A stretch of DNA of 64,000 bases, taken from contig NC_031770.1 of the NCBI RefSeq assembly GCF_001522545.3, positions 10,708,372 through 10,772,371 of the forward strand, read 5' to 3'. Source of the stretch: Parus major. Lineage: Eukaryota > Chordata > Aves > Passeriformes > Paridae. The translations under genes were made by a program, and so were the position numbers. Of this stretch, positions 12,529-23,101 are shown piece by piece; position 1 is the first letter of the stretch, and every line of letters begins with the position of its first letter. The notes beneath the pieces were generated by a model that was given only the letters and a program-made list of their open reading frames with translations, had not been told where the DNA came from and ran no database searches.

Positions 12529-14080
12529 TTTTTTAGCCACTGGTTGTGGAAAAGAGATGCTCCACAAAGTATCTTTCATGTTAACTGAGAGATTTGCCTT
12601 TTGGCTTGAGTTGATTTGATCAGAAGTGAAATTTTGAGAGCAAGAGTAACTGACACTTAGAGCTTTTTAGAGCCTTGCTGATAACCTCACCCTTCCCCTG
12701 AAGTGTGACATGTGTCCAAAATTATCTTGACAAAAGAGTTAATCTTGAAGGTTCTCTGCTGTGAGTGTGTACATGGACCATGGAGATGTGTATGGGGACC
12801 ATGTGGAGGAGAGCCGCGTGTGCAGGATGTGAGCATTTTGTTGTCAAAGAAAAATCTTTGTACTGCTTGCCACTGAAAATCTGATTTGTGGGCAATGATT
12901 TGTCTGTTGAGCTATCAATCACCAGTTAAGATTCAGGACAAATCATTACTATTTTAGAAAAACTAGTCAGACCCTTTCTCGATTCTTAAAAACTCCAAAA
13001 TAAATCACCAAAGACCCACCTGAGGATCCATTTGGCAAGAGTCCTTGCATTTTTAGAGGCTAGGACAAGTCTGTGTATATGTGCACTTTCTTCATGTGTA
13101 CCTGGAAAGGGCCTGAAGGTGTTAAAATGCCTGAAGATGTACCTCCACAATAATGCACTAAAAAAGTATTCAGCCTTTTACCCTTAATTTCAATGTTCTG
13201 ACCTTAAAACTAACCAGGCAGACCACTTTGAGGATGCTTTGAGGCACAGACCTAGAAGAGTGCTACAAAACGAGACAACTTTGAAGGCATTACAAGCTGT
13301 GCCACTACTGATGTTTTCTAGACATTTTCTGTCCCTGTTGATAAGAACATGCCAAATTTTAACATTCGTCTCTTTGAAACAGTCTGATTATCTTGAAACG
13401 TGCCTTGATGTACACAGCTAATGGAAAATCACAGAGCAAGACAAGTTTGAAGGCTTTAACCTTAATAAAGTTGATGTTTCGCCAGCACAGATGCCTTGCC
13501 TTCATCCCGAGCTGTAACTTCATTTCTTGTCTTTGCCACGGATGTCATTTGACGCGTGTCCCTTCTTTCATGGCAGTGTCTTATGCAGACACTTCAGCAG
13601 GGTCTTTGCCACATAAAGCCATCTGCAGGGAGTCCCTGTGCTGAGCCAGGCTCTTTGAGGAGCTGGGGGGTGCTGGTTGTGGCAGATGTTTGTGACCTGA
13701 CTGACTCCTGGGCAGCCTCATACCTGTGTTGCTCATTTGTCACGTTGCCATAATTTATTCAGCTGACCGACGGCCCCAGATCAGTCCTGACTGTGTCACT
13801 TGCTTTACCTTATATTTTGGTTTTGCCTCTTTTTTTCTTCACAGGTTCCTCTTTTTTATCCAGTCCCTCTCCCCCAGACAAGCCAGTGATTAAGCTGGTA
13901 CCCTGCCTTTGTTATCAGCAATGTTTCTCTTTCCTGCTGCTGTCTAGTCAGTGTAGCTACTGATCAGCTGCATGTACATCACCCCTCCTCTTCCAACCTG
14001 CAGGTTCTGGTAGCTTTTCATACCTTTATTTCATGTTGTTAGACAGTCATAAGTCAGGGCTAGCCAAAGATGTTACTTCC
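12529..14080. other. Unrecognised non-coding sequence
   Basis: No protein-like frame or recognisable repeat was identified here. Confidence 0.5.
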
Positions 14081-14380
14081 ACAGAATCACAGCATGGTTT
14101 GGGTTAGAAGGGAGCTTAAAGGTCATCCAGTTCCAGCCCCCCTGCTCTGGGTAGGGATGCCTTCCTCAAGAACAGTTAGCTCCAATCCCCATCCAACCTG
14201 GCCAGGAACACTTCCAAGGATGGGGCATCCACAGCTTCTCTGGGAAACCTGTTCCAGTGCCTCACCACCCTCACAGTAAAGAATTTCTTATTAACATCTA
14301 ATCTAAATCTCTTCTTTTTTAGTTTAAAACAATTCGTGTTGTTCTAACACTATCTGCCTGTGCAAAAAATGGCTCTCCCA
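14081..14380 (-). mobile_element. CR1 LINE 3' fragment
   Basis: Starts with the inverted tail ACAGAATCACAGCATGG and continues through typical CR1 blocks (AGGGAGCTTAAAGGTCATCC, AACCTGTTCCAGTGCCTCACC, TAAAGAATTTCTTATTAACA) in the right order on the minus strand. It ends abruptly near 14380, where LTR-like sequence begins. It is a 5'-truncated insertion with no coding capacity. Confidence 0.9.
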
Positions 14381-14391
14381 TGCGCATATTG

Positions 14392-14608
14392 GCATGTGAA
14401 TCACTCTCTCTGTCTTTAGTACACTTTTAACATTAATATTGTTGCTGTTACTGTTCATTTTCTTTTCTCTCTGCTGTTTCCAGTAAATTGTTCTCATCTC
14501 AGCCCATGATCTTTGCCTTTTGTGCCTCCAGTTGGAGCAGGGAGTGGGAGCAGTGCGTGGTTTTAGTGGGAGTATTAAACTGGGGAATACCATTCCTAAA
14601 GCACAACA
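14392..14608 (+). mobile_element. Endogenous retrovirus LTR fragment (copy B, plus orientation)
   Basis: This is the inverted homologue of 10530-10743: it contains TGTTGCTGTTACTGTTCATT, TTGTTCTCATCTCAGCCCAT and the shared 35-base block, and ends in AGCACAACA. It abuts the CR1 fragment on its left, and its left end appears truncated or diverged. No flanking target duplication was found. No internal retroviral genes are present. Confidence 0.65.
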
Positions 14609-14638
14609 GCCTGGAACAAACCCTGACAGGGCAAAACA

Positions 14639-14682
14639 CAAGTGGGATATACAATGGGCTCAAGTGGGATATACAGTGGGCT
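14639..14682. repeat. 22-bp tandem duplication
   Basis: Two adjacent 22-base copies beginning CAAGTGGGATATACA differ at one position (A/G). They lie 30 bases after the end of LTR copy B. Confidence 0.9.
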
Positions 14683-17600
14683 CCAGAGCAGCAATCAGCT
14701 CTCTTCCCTGGTGTCCTATGAGCTAAATGGCTCATCCACCCAGGAAATTGGCTGCCAGCCTGGAATGAAGGTCAGTCTGCTCCCAGGTTGTGTGATATTG
14801 GATAGTATTGCCACCTAGACTTCGCTACACTCTCCCAGAATGGCCTGATTTCCAATGTTCTGACTCTTCTGCAACACCAAATTTTTGTCCAAAGCCTAAA
14901 GGCTGTCTTCTTTCCTTTCAGCTTAATCGCAACCTTGGTTTTCTCTTTGTGATGTGCTGGAGATCTGTTGTTTGTCTCTCAGATACATTTTTCTGGTGAA
15001 ATGATCTTGAGAACTAGGTCACCTACACCTGATCTGAGGTTTGCTCATCCAGATCTTAAAACCTTTCAATGATAAAATACACGCTTCTCCCTCTTTGCAG
15101 ACAATCCTGCTGCCTACACCATTACTCTCACAGCTACAGAAAGTTTCTCCTTGCACCAAACTTCAGTGTCCCTGCCTATAGTTTAACCCCCTGACTTCTT
15201 ATCATGTCAACAGGAGGAATGGAAAGCATCTACTCTTTCAGATGTGCAAGGATATATGTCTCCCCTTGAGTTGTCAGTTTGCATTCCTGCAATGTTTCCT
15301 CTTGAATCGTGTCTTTGGGACCTCTCACTTCCCTTATTTCTTCTGCAGCCCTTGCTCGCTTTCCCAATGTCACTGGTCATATAAATACAGCTGTAAACTC
15401 TGGGATCTACCACTGGCAAATAAAATCCAGGTACTCTTAGCAGCCCTGACACTATTACCAAAATTCCACACTGGTATCTTGAGATAAAACAGAAAGTTTC
15501 TGAGTGGCTGAGGTGCACACAGAAGGGAGCTGAATGGAAAGGGCAAGCCTGTATTCCCATCAGGCCTGTAGGACACTGCCCTACCAAGCACACACCTGCC
15601 TGCACACCAGCAAACTGGTGCTGCAGCCTCAGAACCAAAACAGATTTCAGAGAAGCTGGGAACAGCTTCCCAGAAGAGCAGAAGATTTCCTTAAGGGACC
15701 TGGGGATTTCTAACCATGAGGCAGGTGGCAAAGACGCATCTTCAATCATTTTAAAGCATCACACAATCCAGAAAGACATGATAAAAACATTCAGCTCAGA
15801 GCAGCTTTTAAACAGGCCATGTTTGAAATTCCAAGGGGGAAGCAGACTAGCATGTGACAGCATGAAAATTTGAAAGGAGAATCCAGTCTTACAAATGGTG
15901 CAGTTTCACATCTCCGCAGTGTCCAGCAAAGCCCCAATCCCCTAACCAGTAAGTAATCAGGAAGTTACATATGGTTTTCTTGATTATTTTTCCTGGTTTT
16001 TTTTTTTTTCCCCCTTTGGTAAATTCTCTTTACATGCAGGGCTTCAATTCCTGCTTTTAGGGCAGGCAGCATTGGTTTCTGCCTCAGTACTGCTCGAGCA
16101 GGCAGCACAGAGAGGATAAGCATTTTTGGTTCATACATCTTCAGAGGGAAACAGAAGAAATAGAGCAAACTGTGCCCAAAACCAGCAAGATCTGTGTGTG
16201 CACCAGTGTGAGTCCCTGGCCAGCAGACCAAGCTGTGGAGAAGGAAACTGGGAAAAGAACCCTGCTGCAGTCTCAGCTGTCCCAGGGGAGAAGTCAGCCA
16301 GGAGCAAGGGCATGGGATTTCTGCAAGGTGCCTTGGGAAGACCAAGGAGCACAGAAATTCCAGCCACATGGGTCCTTGTGGCCTAAAATTGACTGATAAC
16401 AGCAGACAACATCTTCCTCTGTCCCCAGGACTCGTCTCTGGCAGAGCTCTTCCGTGCTGGAGGGACACTCACCAGGCAAGGCCACTTGGAGGTGAAACAG
16501 AGCAGAGCTGAGGCAGAGGCTGGTGAAGTCAAAGCAGCAAGCAGTTAAGGAACATTCCTGACCACCCCCAAGGACAGCAGATTAGAGCCCACTGCAGTGA
16601 GGGAAATTTCCCTTTAGGAGAAATCATTGCACAACCCCTCACCTAATGGGCCTGGCCTTTGTAAGGTGTTCCACCAGCTTTCTTGATCTAGAGCAGATAA
16701 ATAAAATATAAATACAGTGTTTTCTGCAGCTGAGGCCAGTCATATCTCACTTTTAAGAAAAAAGGCTATTTTCCCTGGAACACCCAGCCTTGCTGAAGGC
16801 TGGCAAACAGATGATACAGAGGAGGCCAAATTACTTTCACAACCAGGGGCCACAGCCAGAGCCATGCACTACATCTGATTTGCCTTGTGCTTCCCACTGG
16901 TAACTATGGGAACCTTGCTCATGGATCAAAGGAGGAATAGGGCCAGAGCTGCTGAGGAAGCCTCACAGTCCCCAGCTTGCAGGACACAGCTCCCAGACAG
17001 TGCCACATTGCACTTCTGTTTTTCAGGAAATCCCAGCTCCTGGAGTCATGTGATTACTATTTCAGCACTCCTATGGTTTCTTAACTTGCTTCTGGTAGCC
17101 AAGTAAATTGGAAAGCACCAAACTCTGGGGCCCACAAGCAGAAGACAAATCCAGAGAAAATGCTATTTGTTACTTTTTAATTCTGGACTTGGGAGGGGGG
17201 AGGAAGGGGTTTCTTCAATTTTTTTCAACCAAAATTTTTCCAGCTCTTGGAATGGTGGAAGAGGGCTGGAGTGTCAGCTGGGGAGTGCTAGTGTCTATTT
17301 GATGGCAGTGCTGCCCTGGGGCTGGCACACTGCACTTCCATGGACCTTTGCAGGGGAGCAGCAGAGTCACTGGGCTATGGCTTTCACTGGGAAACACATT
17401 TCAGTCACCCTTGCATCTGCATTTTGAGTCCCTGCGTTCTGAAGTCTTGTAACAGCAAAACAAAGCCTCATCGGTGTCGTGGCTTTGCTAGGAAAAGATG
17501 CTAAGGGACAGCCAGTTCAGCAGGGGACATCTGGTCCTTCATTTTCCAGTGACTGTGACTCCAGCTAGGAGCTGGTTTTGGCCTGAGAGGTGGAAGTGAG

Positions 17601-20600
17601 ATGCTGCTGCAGCATGCACTGCTGGTGAGACAATGAACAGCTGCCAGAAGGCTTTTTTTGTTTCCACCCCTTTGAGAAGAGTGAGGAGACAGTTTGCACC
17701 TTGTACATCTCTCACAATAAGCCCAGCTGCTGAAGTCATTCTGTGCACATATTGAATTTTTCCTGCACATGCCTGGTGACCAGAAAGCAGGTTTTTTTCC
17801 CAGAAAGAAAAGTATGGCTGTGAAGCAGAATTTGAAGAGAAGAATGTGTGGCTTGTTTTTCAGCCTAGATGTTTGCAAAGTATCTGCAACTCTCCCCATT
17901 TCCAAGCTTCCTAAATTGGAGTCCAGCCCCTCTAGCTACTCATTCTTTCAGTCCCCATGAAGCAGGTGGTTTCCAGTGCAAATATACTTTTGTGTCTGTT
18001 TCACATAAGCAGTGCTCTGCAAAATTTGGCCAGTCGAGGCTTCTTCCAGGAAAGCTCTCTCCCAGGCTGTTAAATGCTATGCTCATGAATTAGTGTTCTG
18101 GATTTATTGTTTAAACATGCACAAAACACAGCACAGAGCAAATATCCGAGGGGGAAGCTCCAGAGCGGCACAAGCTCGGTTTCTCCGTTCACCTCTGCAG
18201 GCTCTCAGAGCAGGGCAGGGACAGAGAAGCACACGCTACCCATCTTTCACAGGTGTGCCAAAACATTCCATCCAGCACTGCCTCCTCCCTGGGCTGCAGG
18301 CTGTACTCTCAGTTTTCCAGGGGAGAAGATACCTTTCACTTCCAAGCCCCCTGGCTGGCTGATGGACAGCTGTGATGCAACCAGACCTCCAGGGGCTCAT
18401 CGGGACTCAGGCTGCAGCAGGTACTTGGAAACAGTTAAGGAGTCACTGCCTAGAGAGCTCAAAAAGGAATGTATTGATGTCCAGCACACAAAATTGCCCT
18501 TCCTACTCACTGCTGTGTCCCACTCCATCTGCCACATTTCTAAATGCCCAATTTATCCTCCTAACAGCAAAGGCTGGTTTGAAGGTGTCAGTGAAAGGAA
18601 GTGCTCAAATCGCTGGAAAAAGATGTTTCTAAGCATCTTTTTTAGAAACACCGCTCTCCAGGGATCTCCAGGTCTCTGCCAAGAACATGCATAGGAGAGC
18701 CAGAGAATGTTCAAGGAGCACATGCTGAAGCCTGCTGCAGCGAGGAGCAAAGACAGATGGATGGCAAGCAGAGGTGACAACCCATCTGCTTCTGCAGGAC
18801 CCCTCTGGCATCTCCCAAGGGACTCGAGGAAAACCATGACCAGAGACAACCAGCCAAAGCAGACTCACAGGTTATCCTCCAGCATCATCTGAGACCAAAG
18901 CATTCCATTGAGGAGATGTTCCAAAGAGGGACAGAAAGGGTGGTAGGACGCTCAGAGATGAGCGTGCTTTGGCTGAGCTGAGCATTGCCCCGACCTCTTG
19001 TCTCCCTTAGGGAATATAAGGCAGAATTTTTTCAAGCAAAAAGTGCCTGAGGCTTTTTGTGCCCCTCCTCTAAAGCATGCAGCAGTTCTTCTTTCACAAG
19101 GCACTGCTCAGAGAATGGGCCTGCACCATTCTGTCCTGTGCTTGAGGCTCCACAGCCCACTAACCCCATTCTTTACCAGGAGGAATTGCCTTTGTGCTCT
19201 GCACATGCAGACAATACCCAGAAACCTCCTCCAGCAACTGCAGGGAGATGCAGGCTGCTGTCGGAGAGAGCTGTGGGTGGGCATGAATGAATGAGGGAAT
19301 GAATGAGCCATTCGCTACTACTGGCATGAGAATCTCCATGATTTGGAGAGGAGTAATTAGTGGTTGTAAACATGGCTGCAGTGGTAGGTGTTCACTTGCA
19401 TGGCTGCAAAGAGTGGCAGGTAGGTAGAGGTAGCTGGAGCAAACCACTGCCTCTCCCGGCACAGTCCGGGCTGCAATCTGGAGTGCTGAAGCACGGATGT
19501 GCCCACGCCATGTGACAAATCTTGCTGTGTCAGGACATGAGCAGTCTTGTTGCATTTTTGCCTAGAGCATCAGGCAGAGCGCAGGAGCGTTTGCTCAGCT
19601 CGCCCAGCAGATTTCGCAGCCCATGCAGAGCTCCATTCTGTCACAGCCACCACTTCAGCTAGCTTGGCTGAGAAAAAGCAGTGTGAAGCATGGCCACTGC
19701 AGAGGGGAGCAGTCCTGGAACACAGCATCTCCTCTCAGCGACTGGACTCTGCCTCTCCCACTCCCTGACTTCACCCTTCAGAGCCCAGCTCCACCTTTCT
19801 CTTGGAGACTCTAAGAAATGAAGGTCTAAATGTGCCTGGCAAGGGGTGTGTCAGGGACCAGGGAGTGGGGCACATCTTCTCCAAGCCTCCCAGACCCATA
19901 TTCTACCTAGCCAGTCACTTTTTGAAGCAGACAGATGAAAGCTGCTCTCGTGTTCAGATGGGATAGTTCTGCTTCACCTTTTTTGTCCCAGTGCCATTAA
20001 GGCTGGGTGGATACAGAGGGTTCACAGAGTAACGAGCATCACCACAAACACTGACAAACCCTTTGTTTTCTTCAGCTCCCCTGGAATGTCACAAAAATCC
20101 CACAGCTGAAGCAGCCTTTCTGAGGGTGTCAGCAGGAGGCTCTGGGGGACAGGAACACGCACTGGGAGCTGCCAAGGGAGGTGAGTTTGGAGGAGCCGCG
20201 GGTGTGCCTGGCTCTTCAGAGGGCAGCTCACCAGTGGATGCCCATTAGCACAGTCTTGGTGATCCAGAGTTGTGTACTGTATTCACAGAAAGAGCTGGGA
20301 AGTAGGTCAGCAACATTACTGAGGGAATTAGGGAGTTTTTAGGGAGAACTCCATGACTAAAATTCGGGTTCCACTGCTTACGGGTGCAGTGATTGGATTT
20401 CAGTGTGCAGGGCGAAAAGCACCAGCAGGGATTGTGTTTGCTGCAGCCACGCCAATTTTTCCTGCTCACACTATCCTTTTGCCATGCCAGCTTGTGCAGT
20501 GCCTTGCATCCTGCAGCCACTGCCAAACCAAATGCCTCTGATACACATCCACAGCTCTCCTCAGCTCCTGATCACAGCACTGTGCAAGCTGTACACATTT

Positions 20601-20830
20601 AGCTGTGCTCATTTTATATCAATGGCCCTGCTGGGAGAATTGAGTGCCATCAAAGTACCACACGTGGCCAGATGCAAACTTATGCCTCCTCTAAAGAGTT
20701 TTAAATCAAAAGAGGTGAGGCAGAAAATCGGAGTTAGCTATTGGACACAAAATCATGTTTTTTTCTAAACCAAATTCTTATATGGAAATGCCTTTCATTC
20801 CATATATGGGCAATAAGTTCTTAAAGTGAG
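14683..20830. other. Unrecognised upstream non-coding sequence
   Basis: The longest open frames (for example 180 aa on the minus strand at 15207-15749, 195 aa on the plus at 18107-18694) show no recognisable domain and lack the composition expected of coding exons. No transposon was recognised. Undetected enhancers or first exons are possible. Confidence 0.5.
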
Positions 20831-20912
20831 ACCAAAATAAATTCATATATAAATTTATATTTATCCATATATAAATTATATATCCATATATAATTTTTAT
20901 ATTATAGAAATC
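20831..20912. repeat. AT-rich TATATA/CCATATATAAATTATAT repeat
   Basis: Consists almost only of A and T, with CCATATATAA repeated about every 18-22 bases (near 20856, 20876 and 20885). It is a simple AT-rich low-complexity tract. Confidence 0.8.
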
Positions 20913-21816
20913 ATATCCAGAACTGCTGCAACACTAATTATAAGTAGCTGGCTTGTTGTTTGGTCAGCTCATCACAAAGTGCAAAGGAATTTTGTGACAT
21001 TGCCCATGTCTTACCCCCCATGTTGAACAGAGAAATTTAGTTTTTCATCTCTGCTGAAGGGCACAATGGTGCAAAAATCTTAAAAAAAAATTTTTTTTGA
21101 AAGCAAGTAAGAAAAGCACAAGTGAAATTCAAAGGTAAAATTCCGGGTTGCTGTCTTGCCAGTGGTGACCAAAATTACAGTCTACAGGCAGAGCCAACAC
21201 GATAAGAGGGTGTGAGAGGGTGCAGGAGCTAAAACAATGTCTCTGCTTCCCCACAGTTCTTGTTGCACCTGAGGATCTGGGCACAGAGGGCTCGTCAAGG
21301 TCGCTGGGTACTTGCAAGCCAGTGTGTGAGTTATTAGCTCTGGTCCTATTTTAAGTTCCTAAAGTCACAGAGTTTTGCCTGGAGGGTGGGACAATGGGTT
21401 CATCTGCTCCTTGCTGGAGCCAGCGAAGGGTGGAGGAGTCATTCAGGCATGGTGAAACGGGAATTGCCCACAGGAAGGACACTTTGGTCAGCCTGAGGTG
21501 CAGCAAGTCCTTCTGTGCCAGCCTGCTGCCTTCCTGCAGGACCTCCCTGGGCACGATGACCCTGCTGTGGGGACAGGAGGCTCCGCGGGTTCTGGGGCTG
21601 ACCCAGATGTGAGGCCAGCTCCCGGGAGGGTCCTAGCTGACCCACATGCTCCTTGCCTGTCACCCCATGTCCCCTGCTGACCCCTGTCACAACTCTGAGG
21701 ATATGAGAGGGGGGTGAACGTCAAGCCCCTTGGGATGCTCCTGACCTCCTGCCTCCCCACAGCTGCCGCGGGCAACACTGTGAGGCACGGGGACAGACAC
21801 AGCAAGGCACTCCTTG
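20913..21816. other. Unrecognised non-coding sequence
   Basis: Nothing gene-like was recognised. A run of nine A directly followed by eight T lies near 21082-21098, a likely nucleosome-disfavouring tract. GC content rises towards the CpG island. Confidence 0.5.
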
Positions 21817-21850
21817 TACACACACACCCACACACACACACACACACATA
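21817..21850. repeat. (CA)n microsatellite
   Basis: About sixteen CA units with one extra-C interruption near 21828. It lies some 400 bases upstream of the CpG island. Runs of this kind are commonly length-polymorphic. Confidence 0.9.
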
Positions 21851-22009
21851 TTTCCCTTCTTTCCATCCTTCCCCGGGCTCTCTCCCTCCTAAAGGGTGCA
21901 AATGGGCTCAGGATCACCCTGGCAGGCTGCAGGTCGGCCGGGGGGATGTGTGCAGGAGATGAGCGGCCAGGGTGGGGTGGGGTGAGCTGGGCTGGGATGG
22001 AGGCAGGCG

Positions 22010-22091
22010 GGGCATGGATGGAGACTGTCCCGGGCAGGGCAGAGCAGGACCAGCAGCAGGCAGGGCATGGATGGAGACTGTCCCGGGCAGG
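22010..22091. repeat. Two-copy 53-bp tandem repeat at the CpG-island shore
   Basis: The 29-base sequence at 22010-22038 recurs exactly at 22063-22091, giving a 53-bp unit within a longer GGGCAGG-rich region (about 21970-22165). It lies a few hundred bases upstream of the presumed promoter. This looks like a small minisatellite made by slippage or unequal crossing-over. No coding potential was recognised. Confidence 0.8.
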
Positions 22092-22419
22092 ACGGGCAGG
22101 GCAGGAGGCAAGGCAGGGCAGGGCTGGGGACTGGCCCAAGCAGGGAGGGCAGGGCTGCTGGGGGTGGGTCCGCAACCAGCCCTGCCTTTCAAAGTCCCTC
22201 GATCCGAGGAGAAATTCGGGAAATATTTCCAGCAGCGCTAGGACGAGGCGGAGGAGGGCTGAAGCTGCTCCCCAGGAGGAGGGACGGCGGGTCTCTCGCT
22301 GCCCGCTCGTGGCGGCGGAGGGATGCGGAGGGAGGGCAGGCTGCCTGCGGGGCGGGCCGGCTGAGCGCATCCCCGGGGCGCGTTTGTGCGCGCGCTCCCT
22401 CCATCCATCCCTCCATCCA

Positions 22420-22482
22420 TCCCTCCCTTCCTTTCTCCCTCCCTTCTCCCTCCCTTCTCCCTCCCTCCCTCCCTCCCTCCCC

Positions 22483-22513
<31 letters not shown>

Positions 22514-22515
22514 CC
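22420..22515 (+). repeat. 96-nt uninterrupted polypyrimidine tract (CCT/CT repeats)
   Basis: Every base from 22420 to 22515 on the + strand is C or T: a CCCT/CCTT-rich part followed by about 17 CT units (near 22483-22509). It is preceded by CCAT repeats from about 22398. The tract lies immediately before the presumed 5' leader sequence in the CpG island. Such homopurine/homopyrimidine tracts can form triplex DNA and bind GAGA- or PTB-type proteins. Its complement creates the long repetitive minus-strand ORFs seen here, which are not genes. Confidence 0.9.
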
Positions 22516-22569
22516 GCCCGCCGCCGCGCCGCAGCCGCACACCGGGGCTCCGCCGCCCGCCCCGCCGCG

Positions 22570-22587
22570 ATGCCCCGCCGCTGCTGA
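22570..22587 (+). other. Upstream ORF of five codons in candidate exon 1
   Basis: An ATG at 22570 opens a frame encoding MPRRC and stops at TGA 22585-22587, 40 bases before the splice donor. The context is CGCGATGC, with G rather than A at the key upstream position, so initiation could be leaky. If the variant 1 exon is transcribed from upstream of this point, the uORF is read before the exchanger start and would lower its translation. The peptide itself is too short for a family assignment. Confidence 0.45.
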
Positions 22588-22859
22588 GCCGGCCCCGCTC
22601 CTGCACCCCGCTCCTGCACCCCGCCAGGTAGGACCGCGACCCACCGCCCCCGCCCCGACCCTGCCCAGCCCCACGCTGCTTCCTCCAGCGCCATCCGAGC
22701 GCCGGGGGAGGCTGCGGGGGGGCGGCACGGGGGACCCGGAGCCGATGGGGCCGCGGGGGTAGGATGCTCGCAGTCACAGCACACGCCCGGGAATGTTTTC
22801 TACGAGCCAGCCGCGGCACCCCGAGGCAGGCGAAGGGGCTCGCCGCCCTCCCCCGGCGG

Positions 22860-22879
22860 CCAATCGCGACATGTCGCGA
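22860..22879. promoter_or_regulatory. CCAAT box overlapping a TCGCGA palindrome
   Basis: GGCCAATC at about 22858-22865 matches the NF-Y CCAAT consensus. Its T is the first base of the 16-bp perfect palindrome TCGCGACATGTCGCGA (22864-22879), which contains two TCGCGA cores ten bases apart. CGCG-core elements in CpG-island promoters are known binding sites of methylation-sensitive activators such as BANP and related factors (their best consensus is TCTCGCGAGA, which this only partly matches). Binding is inferred. Confidence 0.45.
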
Positions 22880-22889
22880 CGGGAGGCGC

Positions 22890-23101
22890 GGCTGCGGCGG
22901 GGGAGTCGCTTCCCCCTCCCGTAGCCCGAGAGCCGGGCATTGCCGGGCAGGTGGGGTCGGGCAGGGGGCTGAGGCTGATCTCCTTCCCCGGGGGCTTTGG
23001 GGCGCATCCCCCCGTGCGCGGTGGGGCGCGGTGCCTCCGCCTGGCGGGCTGTGCGTGCCTCCAGGCAGGGCTGATTCCCCTGCCTGGAAACGCTGCCCGA
23101 G
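22890..23101 (+). other. SLC8A1: Candidate alternative SLC8A1 untranslated first exon (variant 2)
   Basis: The sequence CGAG|GTGAGT at 23101/23102 is a near-perfect splice donor within the same CpG island, and the 200 bases before it contain no ATG, which suits an untranslated leader. A CCAAT box at 22860-22864 sits at a suitable distance to drive a start somewhere around 22900-22960. Mammals use at least two brain-type first exons of this gene, so two donors are not surprising. The 5' end is approximate and use of this exon is inferred. Confidence 0.4.

Larger units (their letters stand above)
22240..22627 (+). other. SLC8A1: Candidate SLC8A1 untranslated first exon (variant 1)
   Basis: The 3' boundary rests on CCGCCAG|GTAGGA at 22627/22628, an acceptable donor. 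The 5' boundary is a guess because no TATA fixes it; transcription could equally begin within or after the pyrimidine tract at 22420-22515. The exon would contain that tract, a five-codon upstream ORF (22570-22587) and a 13-bp direct duplication (22598-22610 and 22611-22623) just before the donor. Splicing to 32299 places GTTGAAG before the exon 2 ATG, removing a 9.67-kb intron. Confidence 0.45.

Noticed and set aside
15207..15749. 180-aa minus-strand ORF as a gene
   Set aside because: No recognisable domain, no splice or promoter context, and the length is within what random sequence of this composition allows.
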